Shown: positions 43,665 to 53,149, counted from the first letter of the stretch. The stretch: DNA of 64,000 nucleotides from Mucilaginibacter gilvus (GCF_004054195.1 NZ_SBIW01000011.1:35909-99908), one strand, 5' to 3'. Translations and numbers: made by a program. The notes: generated from the sequence alone by a model not told the origin.

Positions 43665-44756
43665 TTAATTGGTGGCCTTTAATTTTCGGTCTTTATTGAA
43701 ACCGATCTTTACCTTGCCGTTTTCATCAGCCTTGGCTCGTAAATGCAGCACAATGCCCCTATAGCGTTTCTTTAGTAGTTCGGTTTTATCTGTAATTGAA
43801 CTGTCGCCTTTGGGGTTACGCAGTGGTACATCAAACGTAAGATTGGTGCCGCCATTTAAACCGTAAGTACCCGCTACGTCCGCATTCAACACGCTCGAAC
43901 TGATCTGCATCGGGCTTATTTCTATCTTATCGCCGTTAACGGCAAAGTTTGCATCTAAATTTGGAATGTTGATCAGCTTTAAATTGCGAAACGGGAATGC
44001 ATATTTGATAACGCCCTGCAGCCCTTTAAAATTAATAAGAGCAGCATTTTGAAGATTGACCTTCACATTACCACTTAAGGATTGCGGGATCAATGCAGCC
44101 TTATCATTTATATTTAACGTAACATTCGTTTCTGCCGAAAGCAATCCTTTCAAATTTTGATCGGTGAGTTCTTTCAGGCCAAAACTATCAAAGAAATCGC
44201 GCACGTTAACCTTGCTGATGGTTGTATTTACATTGATAATATTTATTAAATGGCTTCGCTTTATGCCTCCATTCATCTGAAGAGAACCACCCGAAGCGTT
44301 AAGGTGGATGTTATTAAAAACAATGCCCGAGGGTACGGTTTTTAGGTTTGCTCTAATATCCGTAGCTAAAATTTATTGTAATGCACATTGGCTGCTTTCA
44401 GTTGTATGGCCACACTACACTTGTGTATAACATTATTTAGTTGCTTAATAACGTTGACGCTGTTAGTGCTTTTGGGAGCCTCGTGCTTGCCCTGGTGCAG
44501 GAAACCAATAAACTCGGCCAGGTAAATTTGCCTGCTCCTTATATTGCAATCGAACAATATCTTTTCGGGCGCTGTGTAATAAAAATCAAGAAAATTATTC
44601 ATTCTGCCTTCAATCGCTACGCTGCTCCCGCCAGTTTGCATGGCAATGTTTCTTAATAGCAGGTCGTTCTTCACAAGACTTAACGACGCGGAAATTTTTC
44701 AGATCCAAGCCCGAAGGAATGTACTTCATGTTAGCACCTTTTACGTGGATATTTAA
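43665..44756 (-). pseudogene. Fragmented AsmA-family gene
   Basis: The translations of three adjoining frames give one AsmA C-terminal-like protein. The pieces are LNIHVKGANMKYIPSGLDLKN (frame A), then KNDLLLRNIAMQTGGSSVAI to VHYNKF (frame B), then LATDIRANLKTVPSGIVFNN onward to FNKDRKLKATN (frame C). Frame changes lie near 44690 and at a T-run near 44370. The N-terminal ~half of a normal AsmA-like protein is absent. Repeated NIHLNASGGSLQ-type strands are typical of the family, which modifies lipid transport at the outer membrane. No functional product is expected. Confidence 0.75.
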
Positions 44757-44800
44757 TTGTCAGTACCGATAGAAAAAATAATATATCTTTCCCCAGACCT

Positions 44801-44822
44801 GGACATAATTCGAACCATTTTA
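44801..44822 (+). repeat. 22-bp dispersed repeat, copy 1
   Basis: GGACATAATTCGAACCATTT plus TA; a copy with two mismatches lies just downstream of the IS110 transposase gene at 51619-51640, in the same orientation. It could be the end of a lost related element beside the eroded AsmA gene. Confidence 0.5.
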
Positions 44823-44886
44823 TCGAACAACTGAAAATTTTAAACTATTTGCAAGCGGTTTAATCTAAGAATTAGGTATTTCATTT

Positions 44887-45624
44887 TTAGGGATTCACCG
44901 CCATAAAAGCTTCCTCTGGAGACCTCAGAAATAGCTGATATATTTTTTCGGTATCTCCTACATGTATTTCTAATTCATCTTTTTCAAAGCTGTCGATAAA
45001 CCACGATGCCACCTCAGCTGCGGTAATTTTAGGCGCATCTAATCCTTTCGCTAAGGGCGTTTCAGTTAACGGCGGCATCAAATCAAAAAACTTAATTTTT
45101 GACCCCTTTCTTTTCAGCGCCAGCCGCGATGCCAGGGCGAATGAATGTAGTGCGGCCTTGGTAGCACTGTAGGTTGGGTAATTCAGGTTTGGAACAAATG
45201 CGAGCCCGGATGTAGTAACCACAAATGCGGCTTCCGTTTTGGTACTTAATAATGGTTCTAAAGCATGGGTTAGCCTAACATTTGCGATGTAGTTTGTGTG
45301 AATTTCCGACTTCGCATATTCCAGGTTATATTCTGTGCTATAAAGCGAATAGTCATTAGCTGCGCCAGCATTGAGTATAGCAATATTCAAGTCGCTAAAA
45401 TTTAGCTTTATCGTTTGAATGAGTTTATTCATATCATTTTCGTCAGTCAATTCTACAGCAATTGCTACAGCGTTTTCCAATTTTGACGCTTCAATTTTAA
45501 GTTGGTCAATTGACCTATCCGCCATGATAATCTTATTATTTTGTTGGCTAAACAACTTGGCGATTTCTAATCCAATACCACTGGCTGCTCCGGTAATCAA
45601 AATGGTGTTTCCTGATGTTTTCAT
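44887..45624 (-). CDS. SDR-family oxidoreductase
   Basis: A 245-residue NAD(P)-dependent short-chain dehydrogenase. TGAASGIGLE (residues 11-20) is the Rossmann dinucleotide motif, NAGAAN the structural motif, and YSATK the catalytic Tyr-Lys. It resembles DltE-like SDRs. The substrate is unknown. It lies 32 bases downstream of an SRPBCC gene on the same strand and opposite an HxlR regulator, which probably controls both. Confidence 0.9.
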   Translation of the reverse strand: MKTSGNTILITGAASGIGLEIAKLFSQQNNKIIMADRSIDQLKIEASKLENAVAIAVELTDENDMNKLIQTIKLNFSDLNIAILNAGAANDYSLYSTEYNLEYAKSEIHTNYIANVRLTHALEPLLSTKTEAAFVVTTSGLAFVPNLNYPTYSATKAALHSFALASRLALKRKGSKIKFFDLMPPLTETPLAKGLDAPKITAAEVASWFIDSFEKDELEIHVGDTEKIYQLFLRSPEEAFMAVNP

Positions 45625-45656
45625 ATGTTATATTTGCGATTATGGAAATTAAATAA

Positions 45657-46094
45657 CTAACTAGTTTGATTTTTAAGGTAATTTTTCAGGTTGCTCCCGA
45701 TGATCTGCTTCCAGCCATCTTCATACCTGCGTCTTGCAAAGTGCGGATCATCCGGAAAGCTTGCCAAGCCTGTATGGGTAAGCTTAAGTCTGGTTTTATT
45801 GCCTACCGGAAACAATTCAAATATCACTTCTGAACTGCCTGGGTAATCCTTGTAAATCCAGCTATGCCCTAATTTTCGTCCCTCATCAATTTTAGTAACC
45901 TGCCATTCTTTTTTATAATCTGAACCATCGTCGGTAAACTCAAATTTGTAGCTGACGACAGGCTTAAATTTTTTTAACTGAGGAAAATACCATTCTTTCA
46001 TATCGTCTTCATCAGTAAGTATTCTCCAGACTTCTTCAATGGGAGCATCATAAACTTGCTCAAGTTCAAATGGTCTATTATCCATCATTTTCAT
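45657..46094 (-). CDS. SRPBCC/AHSA1-family protein
   Basis: A 145-residue START-like fold protein of the activator-of-Hsp90 homologue (AHSA1) type, with FELEQVYDAPIEEVWRILTD, a WYFPQL loop and the C-terminal helix RRYEDGWKQIIGSNLKNYL. It probably binds a small hydrophobic ligand; the ligand is unknown. First gene of a two-gene minus-strand unit with the SDR, facing the divergent HxlR gene across 74 bases. Confidence 0.88.
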   Translation of the reverse strand: MKMMDNRPFELEQVYDAPIEEVWRILTDEDDMKEWYFPQLKKFKPVVSYKFEFTDDGSDYKKEWQVTKIDEGRKLGHSWIYKDYPGSSEVIFELFPVGNKTRLKLTHTGLASFPDDPHFARRRYEDGWKQIIGSNLKNYLKNQTS

Positions 46095-46144
46095 TTTAAT
46101 AATATCTAAGTAACATTAACAATCCTTATTAGTTGCAGGATTAT

Positions 46145-46169
46145 GGTATCTTTGAGGATACCAAAGATA
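46145..46169. promoter_or_regulatory. Palindromic operator over the hxlR-type promoter
   Basis: GGTATC/GATACC (46145-46150, 46157-46162) and TATCTTTG/CAAAGATA (46147-46154, 46162-46169) are two overlapping inverted repeats. TATCTTTG is also a perfect -7 box, and the second arm runs into the HxlR start. This is the expected layout for autoregulation by the dimeric HxlR protein. Confidence 0.65.
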
Positions 46170-46531
46170 TGAGAGACAAAGAAAAACATATTTTTCATCG
46201 TGATGTTCAGGATGCATTGGAACTGATAGGAGGTCGCTGGCGTGGTGCTATTATGGCTTCACTTTGCGGAAGCCATAAACGATTCTCGGACCTCAAGGCG
46301 GACTTAAATCCTGTCACTTCGCGGGTATTAATTAGAGAATTGCGGTACCTTGAACATAACAGGCTTATTGTAGTAGAAAGAAGTTCACTGGCAGCAAATT
46401 CGGTGCTTTATTCTCATTCTGAACATGGCAGCAGTTGCGCGCCTATTATCATTCAACTTCGCGATTGGGCAGTAAAACATCGTATTATTATGCTCGACGT
46501 GATAAAAGAGAATAGCAATTCTAAAACTTAG
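46169..46531 (+). CDS. HxlR-family winged-helix regulator
   Basis: A 120-residue MarR-like winged-helix protein of the HxlR type, with ALELIGGRWRGAIMASLCGSHKRFSDL (helices before the recognition helix), NPVTSRVLIRELRYLE and YSHSEHGSS, the usual YxLTxxGxx wing in variant form. I use the ATG at MRDKEK; a TTG 36 bases upstream lies before the -7 box. It contains a few Cys (SLCGS, SSCAP) that could sense thiol stress. It likely represses itself and the divergent SRPBCC-SDR genes via the adjacent palindromes. Confidence 0.88.
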   Translation: MRDKEKHIFHRDVQDALELIGGRWRGAIMASLCGSHKRFSDLKADLNPVTSRVLIRELRYLEHNRLIVVERSSLAANSVLYSHSEHGSSCAPIIIQLRDWAVKHRIIMLDVIKENSNSKT

Positions 46532-46834
46532 TTTATGAATATCGTTATAGTGGCTTAATACCAAAATCAATCTCCAATAAAGTAACTTCCCGAGAGTGGA
46601 CTCGAACTACTTCATATATAATTTGAAAGAGATATCCGGTTTAGCGTAAAGTGTTCTAGCCCATTCTGGGAGCAATTCCGTGCAATTCCTATAGAGACTT
46701 ATGTGTCAAAAATAGCCTTGTGACTTATAAAAAATATTTAGTAAAACAAGCTAATTGCGAGTCAAAAGTTAGTTGTTTAGCTAAGGGCCATCTGGGGTTG
46801 CAGCTTGGTAAAGTATTTTATATATTAATTCCGT
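46532..46834. other. Intergenic region with tRNA-like relic
   Basis: About 300 bases without a gene. On the minus strand, around 46590-46615, TTCGAGT flanked by partly paired bases and followed by CCACTCTCGGGA resembles the T-arm and acceptor end of a tRNA (tRNA-Leu-like), with a mismatch in the T-stem. A direct repeat CAATTCC appears at about 46673 and 46683. This could be a remnant attachment site of an integrated element. Nothing else is recognisable. Confidence 0.35.
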
Positions 46835-47536
46835 TCATGCTTTAGACTGTGAATCCTTTAAAACGCCCGAGTATTGCCTGCCAATGGGAATTTCTAATTC
46901 CCCGATCTCTACATCTTGATTGGTATAGGCCGTGATCTTATCAACGGAGACAATAAAAGATCGGTGTATCCTGATAAACATCTTTTTAGGCAGCATTGCC
47001 TCCAATGTTGAAATGGATTGCTTTACCATCAAAGGGCTATCACCTGATCGATATATTCGGATATAATCCTTTAAGCTCTCAACATACACTATGTCTGACA
47101 GGAATACTTTTATCATTTTCCTTTCTGCCCGGAAGTATAAAAAGCCTTGCATTGGCTGAGATTCCGTTACAGGCCGGACATTATTTGTGCTGGTTACTTT
47201 GTTTATAGCCTTTAAAAAACGCTCAAATGAGATGGGTTTCAATAAGTAATCAACCGCATCCAGGTCAAAAGCGTCAGTAGCAAATTCTTTGTAAGCAGTG
47301 GTAAAAATCACTTGGGGGGGATGTTGTAAGGTTTTCAGAAAGCTGGTGCCCAATAATTTAGGCATTTGTATATCCAGAAAAAGCAAATCAACTTTATTAG
47401 ATTTTAAAAACTCTATAGCCTGTAACGCGTTTGAACAGCTGCCTGTAACTTCCAGCTGTTCTACCATTTCCGCGTAACTTCTGATGATTTTTATTGCAGG
47501 CGGCTCATCGTCTACAATCAGGCATTTCCAATTCAT
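46835..47536 (-). CDS. LytTR-family response regulator
   Basis: A 233-residue two-component regulator. The N-terminal receiver domain has VDDEPP and the phospho-acceptor Asp55 in LLFLDIQMP, with Thr and Lys positions (TTAYKEF, LLKPI). The C-terminal LytTR DNA-binding domain (~135-230) has YFRAERKMIKVFLSDIVYVESL and MFIRIHRSFIV. It overlaps the kinase gene by 4 bases (minus strand, kinase first), so the pair is one operon. The stimulus is unknown; the haloperoxidase gene lies on the other side of the kinase. Confidence 0.93.
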   Translation of the reverse strand: MNWKCLIVDDEPPAIKIIRSYAEMVEQLEVTGSCSNALQAIEFLKSNKVDLLFLDIQMPKLLGTSFLKTLQHPPQVIFTTAYKEFATDAFDLDAVDYLLKPISFERFLKAINKVTSTNNVRPVTESQPMQGFLYFRAERKMIKVFLSDIVYVESLKDYIRIYRSGDSPLMVKQSISTLEAMLPKKMFIRIHRSFIVSVDKITAYTNQDVEIGELEIPIGRQYSGVLKDSQSKA

Positions 47537-48618
47537 ACTGCTTCTTTTTTTGCTATAGCATATTCAAGGGCTTCATTTGCCGGTGATTCCGATAGCTTTA
47601 TTTCAAGGTTTACCACGTAAACCTCATCTTTCATCAGCATGTCCAGATGATAAAGGCCGTTATATAACAGGTCGAGCCGGCGCTTTACATTTTGCAAGCC
47701 CAAACCACCTGTTTTGTAATTACCTGGTTCCTGCTCACGGTCAACACTATTTACCAGTTTAAAATACAGTAAACCCTCATCAACCGACATTGTGAGGCTT
47801 ATCCAACATTGATCAAGTTGTTTACTGGTGCCGTGTTTAAATGCATTCTCCAAAAACGGAAGCAATAATAAAGGTGCAATTTGATGCAGGTTTGTATCGC
47901 CAGTAATTACTGTAGATACATCCAGCCTTTCGCCGTATCTTAATTTTTCCAGCGAGATGTAGTGCTCCATCAGCATAATTTCCTTTTCCAGTTCAATACA
48001 ATCTGAACTTTCGTAGATCATAAACCGGAGCAACGCAGAAAGCTTTAACACAATTTCTGGTGCCTTTGGCGATTGTTCCAGTGTATGGCTATACAAATTA
48101 TTTAACGTATTAAATAAAAAGTGAGGATGAAGCTGTGACTTTAATAATTGCAGTTCAGCTATAGTTCGCTGCTGTTCCGCCGCTATGGTTTGCTGCTTTT
48201 GTTTGTACCAATAGCTTAATAACTTAATAGAAATGGCGATACCGCCAACATGAAAAAAAGGAAGAATAGCCCTGCCCGTGGTCATGGTAAAATCTCCCGG
48301 GTTACTTTTAGCCCCCAGGGTGAGCTGCATCGCCCTTGCATAAGCAGTGCAGCAAGCCACTGTTAAAAACAAGCCGCCAAAAAAGTGAAGGAATTTTCGT
48401 GTAATAAGATAACGGGGCACCAGCAAATACAAAGATACGTACACGATGAACATGTGGCCCGGCAGGTAAAACAATGCGTTTAAAAACGATTTTTTATAAT
48501 TAAGGTTAAACCCGAAACCCCAGGCAAAATAGGTCACGATCAGGACCCAGAAGAGCAGGTGAAGTAAAAATCTCCGCACCAAAGCTTTATAGTCTAATTT
48601 GTTATCACTGATATGCAT
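47533..48618 (-). CDS. LytS-type sensor histidine kinase
   Basis: A 361-residue membrane kinase. Four predicted membrane helices fall in residues ~15-135 with no periplasmic domain. A His_kinase domain has QLHPHFLFNTLNNLYSH (His166 in PHFLFN) and an HATPase part with LLLPFLENAFKHG and GLGLQNVKRRL. It phosphorylates the adjoining LytTR protein. It is transcribed away from the haloperoxidase-like gene, 217 bases apart, a spacing that fits shared regulation. Confidence 0.92.
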   Translation of the reverse strand: MHISDNKLDYKALVRRFLLHLLFWVLIVTYFAWGFGFNLNYKKSFLNALFYLPGHMFIVYVSLYLLVPRYLITRKFLHFFGGLFLTVACCTAYARAMQLTLGAKSNPGDFTMTTGRAILPFFHVGGIAISIKLLSYWYKQKQQTIAAEQQRTIAELQLLKSQLHPHFLFNTLNNLYSHTLEQSPKAPEIVLKLSALLRFMIYESSDCIELEKEIMLMEHYISLEKLRYGERLDVSTVITGDTNLHQIAPLLLLPFLENAFKHGTSKQLDQCWISLTMSVDEGLLYFKLVNSVDREQEPGNYKTGGLGLQNVKRRLDLLYNGLYHLDMLMKDEVYVVNLEIKLSESPANEALEYAIAKKEAV

Positions 48619-48835
48619 ATCTATCTAAAGTTACCCAATTTAAGCGGATAAATATCATCGGCCATTAATTGAAGTCATACAGCATGATTTCGCAAACAAA
48701 CAACAGGTAAACACAAGGAAATGTGGTTCGTCTTTTATAATCAGCCGTCGGTCGGCAAACTGTGGGTAAATAGCTACTATTTAAATTGGGGATAGATATT
48801 CCATTTATGTTTAGGGCAAATCAACCCATCAACAT

Positions 48836-50128
48836 ATGAAAAAGCCAATGTTTTATCTCTTGTGTACTACCGTGATCAGCATCGGTATGTTATCCTGCAA
48901 AAAAGACAAACCATCAACACCCGACGTTACCGAAACTTACAGTGCCGGGATGGTACTGAAATGGAACGAAGCCGGGACTAAGGCAGTTGCCAAAACCACC
49001 GGTATACAACCGATGCCCGAATCACGCATATATGCCATGATTAACCTGGCTATGCACGATGCTTTGAACGCTATTGTTCCAAAATACGACACCTACACTT
49101 CAATTACCTCTAACGACAGCGAAGCTAGTCCGGATGCGGCGGTTGCACAGGCTGCTCATGATGTGATGTTAGCGCTGTTTCCTGTTCAGCAAACAACAAC
49201 GGATAGTTTGCTGAACAGCAGTTTAGCAGATCTATCTACAGGAAGGGAAAAAGGAATAGCAATTGGCAAGGCGGCAGCAAAAGCGATGCTGGACAAACGA
49301 GCAAACGATGGTTCTATGACTGCGCAATATCCCTTTACCCCGGGTATTCTGCCGGGAGAGTACCGTGCTACGCCACCATTTGATATGCCGCCTTACAACG
49401 GATTGGTTGTTTTGCCAGGCTGGGGGAAAGTGAAAACGTTTAGTGTTACCTCTGCAGATCAGTTCAGAGCGCCGGCACCCTACGCCATTAACAGCGATGC
49501 TTACACAGCCGATTTTAATGAGATCAAAACCCTGGGCTGTAAGGGCTGTACCGCACGCAGTACAGATCAGACACAAATTGGCTTGTTCTGGCTGGACAAT
49601 ATTCCGCTGAGCTGGAACCGGATTGCCCGCACGCTAATTTTACAGAAACACTTGAACGGATGGAAGGCAGCACGGCTGCTGGCTTTGCTGCAAATGGCAG
49701 AAGCCGATGCTAACATCAGTGCTTTTGACGGTAAATTTTATTATAAATTTTGGAGGCCGATAACTGCGGTAAGGCTGGCCGAAACGGATGGCAATCCCAA
49801 CACAGCGGGCGATGCGGCCTGGAACTTGTTATCGCCGCCAACACCGCCGGTACCCGATTATCCGTCAAACCACGCGCTTGATGGCGGTGCAGCAGCAGAA
49901 GTTTTAAAAAACTTTTTTAACACGGATGCTATGGCTTTTTCCTGCAGCAGTAATGCCCTTCCCGGTGTTACCCGCAGCTTTACAAATTTTTCTGATGCGG
50001 CAAGGGAAGTTTCGCTTTCGAGAATTTATGTAGGTTTCCACTTTAGAAATGCCGTTATGCAAGGCGAAACCCAAGGCAGGAAAGTAGGTAATTATATTTA
50101 CCTGAACTGTTTAAAAGAACGAAATTAG
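48836..50128 (+). CDS. Vanadium-dependent haloperoxidase/PAP2-like lipoprotein
   Basis: A 430-residue lipoprotein (lipobox MLSC, Cys21). An all-helical PAP2/haloperoxidase domain: FYYKFWRPITAV (K-x4-RP type, about residue 305), PSNHALDGGAA (about 343) and SRIYVGFHFRNA with GxxxGRKVG (about 394), the vanadate/phosphate pocket of this superfamily. Members act as bromo/chloroperoxidases or acid phosphatases; which one cannot be told. It stands divergently from the LytS/LytTR operon. Confidence 0.87.
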   Translation: MKKPMFYLLCTTVISIGMLSCKKDKPSTPDVTETYSAGMVLKWNEAGTKAVAKTTGIQPMPESRIYAMINLAMHDALNAIVPKYDTYTSITSNDSEASPDAAVAQAAHDVMLALFPVQQTTTDSLLNSSLADLSTGREKGIAIGKAAAKAMLDKRANDGSMTAQYPFTPGILPGEYRATPPFDMPPYNGLVVLPGWGKVKTFSVTSADQFRAPAPYAINSDAYTADFNEIKTLGCKGCTARSTDQTQIGLFWLDNIPLSWNRIARTLILQKHLNGWKAARLLALLQMAEADANISAFDGKFYYKFWRPITAVRLAETDGNPNTAGDAAWNLLSPPTPPVPDYPSNHALDGGAAAEVLKNFFNTDAMAFSCSSNALPGVTRSFTNFSDAAREVSLSRIYVGFHFRNAVMQGETQGRKVGNYIYLNCLKERN

Positions 50129-50589
50129 ATTATTAGAGTAAAAAATCATGAATCATTAAATCTACTACCCATCAAAATTTATCAAACCCTCTTTAAATTT
50201 AAAAGTATTGAGTTCAGTGGCTATGCCTGGAAGTGATTATCGGGACAACGACGGCTACAGCCTTTATCGGGTTAATCTTAACGAAAAGCAGGCAAAAGGT
50301 TTCTCTTGCCTGCTCATTGAAGCTCCCCAGACCTTTGTTCTTAAACCTTGTAATTATCATTTATTGATGATTGTTGGAAATGGGGGGGGCTGGGGGGTGT
50401 TAACAATCAAAAACTTTGTTGAAAACGTTATTGTAAAAGACAGGGGTGAACTATTCCCCAGACTAGTTTAAAGAACTTAGTCCAGTATTAGTCCCCTGCT
50501 TTTATATTGCCCAAGGCCCAACTAGGATAGTATCTCGACCCATCAAAGGTTTTTGGCAAAGGCAATTTTAACCGTTAAAATGATTGATT
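50129..50589. other. Intergenic region upstream of IS110 transposase
   Basis: A reading frame inside (starting TTG at 50208 or ATG at 50223) encodes ~80 residues with DYRDNDGYSLYRVNLNEKQA and a GGGWG stretch; it has no recognised family, signal or partner and looks like a relic. The remaining bases hold no promoter or RNA gene I can support. The left end of the IS110 insertion must lie somewhere here, but I see no clear boundary. Confidence 0.35.
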
Positions 50590-50620
50590 ATGGAAAATTT
50601 CAAATGTGGTTTGGGCGTAG

Positions 50621-51571
50621 ATGACACTTGACATTTGTTGTGCAGAGCAACAGCTGCACATTAAAATTGAGAATTCCATTAAGGGATTTTCTGATCTGAA
50701 AAAATGGTCAAAAGCAAATAAAATCGATTTGCAGCAAACCTTTGTTGTGATGGAATTTACTGGCGGGTACGAGTACCGGTTCATTCAATTTTGTGAATCA
50801 ATATCGATTGCGTATTGCCGGATATCTGGCTTAGAAATCAAGAGATCGATGGGAATGACAAGAGGCAAAAGTGACAAGGTAGACTCCTTTCGCATCGGAC
50901 AGTATGGCGAAGAAAAGATAAAAAAGCTCGAACAGGCTAAACCATTGGATAATAATGTACTGCAGCTTAAACAATTACTATCCTTCCGGAAAAGACTGGT
51001 TAGGGAAACTGCCGGCCTATCAGCAACGGTTAAAGAAAGAAAACATATTTATGGATCAAATCAGAAGGATCCGATCATAAAAGTTGCAAGTGAAAAGATA
51101 AAGACGAACCAGAAATATGTTAAGCTGATTGAGGAAGAGATAACAACGTTAATAACAGCTAATCCAACTATGCTGTTCAACTACAGGATACTTAGAAGCA
51201 TTAAAGGCATTGGGCCGATAAACGCCTGGATGACGATTGCTTACACTGAAAACTTCGTCAGCTTTACTGATGCCCGAAAATATGCAGTCTTTGTAGGAGT
51301 CGTCTCTTTTGAACATACTTCAGGTACTAGCGTTAATGGGAAAAAACGCATAAGTCAGATGGCTAATAAAGAATTAAAGCAAGAGCTTAACCAAGTGGCA
51401 AAAGCGGCCATAACCCATGATGCTGAAATACGTAGTTATGCAGAACGCAAGCTTAAAAATAAGCACTATAAAATCATTCTAAACAATGTAAAGTTTAAGC
51501 TTATTTTAAGAATGTTCTCATTAGTCAAGAGAGGGGAATTGTATGTTGAAAACTATAGAAAAGCAGCCTGA
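50621..51571 (+). pseudogene. IS110-family transposase with broken N-terminus
   Basis: A 316-residue product covering most of a DEDD/RuvC-like transposase plus the C-terminal Transposase_20 part (LRSIKGIGPINAW, FVGVVSFEHTSGTSVNGKKRIS, with the Ser expected for catalysis). Upstream, from an ATG at 50590, the sequence reads MENFKCGLGVDDT then TGA in another frame; the conserved first-Asp segment GVDVxKxTLD is thus split by a small deletion. The first catalytic Asp is not joined to the rest, so the enzyme should be inactive. Confidence 0.8.
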
Positions 51572-51837
51572 AAATATTTATGAACAATGATTTGGATTTG
51601 TGCTTAACCTAGAATACGGGACGTAATTCGAACCACTTTAAAGATCAAATCTACGTATTGAATGAGTTAAAGGAATTTTAGCTGTCCTGCAATATGGATC
51701 GTTTGGGTTATAAAACCATTCTGGTACTACCGAACCATCTTTTATATTACAAACAATTTATCCTGAACATTCTTAATTCTCATGGGAAGCTAACGGTCGA
51801 TTGTTTGAGTGATAAAAGCAAATATCTATAATTCATT
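51572..51837. other. Gap between IS110 gene and IS4 element
   Basis: About 265 bases. It contains the 22-bp repeat described separately and no gene or clear RNA. The stretch with ATGGATCGTTTGGGTTATA may be a relic of a coding gene but reads into stops. Confidence 0.4.
51619..51640 (+). repeat. 22-bp dispersed repeat, copy 2
   Basis: GGACGTAATTCGAACCACTT plus TA, two mismatches from the copy at 44801-44822, 48 bases after the IS110 stop. Probably part of the right end of the IS110-type element. Confidence 0.5.
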
Positions 51838-51848
51838 TACAGTCATTA
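51838..51848 (+). repeat. Target-site duplication, left copy
   Basis: TACAGTCATTA, identical to the copy at 53150-53160 on the other side of the IS4-type element; 11 bp fits the 9-12 bp duplications of IS4 elements. Confidence 0.8.
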
Positions 51849-53149
51849 GTGGTGATGCGTTAAGATTTTATAAATTGTTGTAAATAGCTGAATATAAATA
51901 CATTATAGTCATTCTTTGATTTTTTGATTTTGATTTGACTTTTTAGTTTTGGCCTTTTTAAAGGCTATGAATTCAGGGAAATATGTTTTTGCGCAACTTT
52001 TGCAGTTTATAGACAGGTACGAGTTTGAGAAATATATTACAAAGTATAAAGGTGATTTCAGGACAAGAGATTTCAATTGCTGGAACCAGTTCATCCAACT
52101 GTTCTTCGGCCAGTTGACCTCTCGTAACTCGCTTCGGGATATTTGTGGATGCTTGAAGGCCCATAGAAGCAAGTTGTACCATCTGGGGATTAGGACATAT
52201 GTAAATCAGTCTACCTTGTCCCGTGCAAATGAAAACAGGGATTGTCAGATATTCGCCGATTTTGGTAATTACCTGATTGGAGAGGTGAGGCCGATGTATG
52301 CCAATGAACCTATCGCTAATGTGGATATTGACAACGAAGTATTCGCTTTGGATTCCACAACAGTTTCCCTGAGCCTGAAACTTTTCAGTTGGGCACCTGG
52401 AAAGTATTCGCGTGGTGCAATCAAAATCCATACGTTATTGGACTTAAGGGGCAATATACCTGCCTTTATCCTGGTTACTGATGGAAAATATCATGACAGC
52501 AACGCGCTTGATGTATTAGTTCCGGTTCCGGGCGCAATATACCTTATGGATAAAGCCTATGTTGATTTTAAGGTATTATACAATATCCAAAACTGTGGTG
52601 CATCTTTTATCACCAGGGCGAAAGATGTTATGGATTACTCAATTATTGAAAGCAATTTCAACATTGATCCCCGTTCAGGTCTCAGAGGCGACAAGGTCAT
52701 TGTGCTCAATGGTGTCAAGACTAAAAAACTTTACCCCGAACAGTTAAGACTGGTGGAATATTACGATGAGGAAAAAGATGCCGAACTGGCATTTCTGACC
52801 AACAACTTCGATGTCTCCGCTTTGGAAGTTACAAGATTATACCGAAACAGATGGCAGATAGAGATTTTCTTTAAATGGATAAAACAGAACCTAACTATCA
52901 AATCCTTGTGGGGACAATCAGAAAACGCTGTGAATATCCACGTTTGGACTGCTATCTGCACGTATCTGATCATAGCCTGCGTAAAGCATAAACTAAAAAG
53001 CACCCTTTCCATTTACGAAATCATGCAGATTCTTGGAATTTCTGCTTTTGACAAAACCCCGCCGAGGGACCTGTTAACAGAAGATCAAACCATTCAAAAT
53101 GTCAAAGAACAAGTAGACTTGTTTAGTAAAACTTAACGCATCAGTAGTA
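51849..53149 (+). mobile_element. Complete IS4-family insertion sequence (~1.3 kb)
   Basis: The element is bounded by imperfect inverted repeats (left GTGGTGATGCGTTAAG; right end complement with TGATGCGTTAAG, 12 bases identical) and by identical 11-bp flanks. One transposase gene fills it, with its stop inside the right repeat. Intact ends, an intact ORF and identical duplications indicate a recent insertion. It landed between the IS110 remnant and the LysR gene without breaking a recognised gene. Confidence 0.85.
51967..53136 (+). CDS. IS4-family transposase
   Basis: A 389-residue DDE transposase starting at MNSGKYVF (an upstream TTG would add six residues). It has an N-terminal DUF4372-like domain (YVFAQLLQFIDRYEFEKY). 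ALDSTTVSL and YLMDKAYVDF hold catalytic Asp, and YRNRWQIEIFFKWIK fits the IS4 signature Y-x2-R-x3-E-x6-K exactly, with the catalytic Glu. It is full length, with no frame errors seen, so the element is probably active. Confidence 0.92.
   Translation: MNSGKYVFAQLLQFIDRYEFEKYITKYKGDFRTRDFNCWNQFIQLFFGQLTSRNSLRDICGCLKAHRSKLYHLGIRTYVNQSTLSRANENRDCQIFADFGNYLIGEVRPMYANEPIANVDIDNEVFALDSTTVSLSLKLFSWAPGKYSRGAIKIHTLLDLRGNIPAFILVTDGKYHDSNALDVLVPVPGAIYLMDKAYVDFKVLYNIQNCGASFITRAKDVMDYSIIESNFNIDPRSGLRGDKVIVLNGVKTKKLYPEQLRLVEYYDEEKDAELAFLTNNFDVSALEVTRLYRNRWQIEIFFKWIKQNLTIKSLWGQSENAVNIHVWTAICTYLIIACVKHKLKSTLSIYEIMQILGISAFDKTPPRDLLTEDQTIQNVKEQVDLFSKT

Noticed and set aside
50208..50471. Plus-strand frame of 87 codons before IS110
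   Set aside because: TTG start, no recognised domain and GGGWG low complexity; more likely a relic than a gene.
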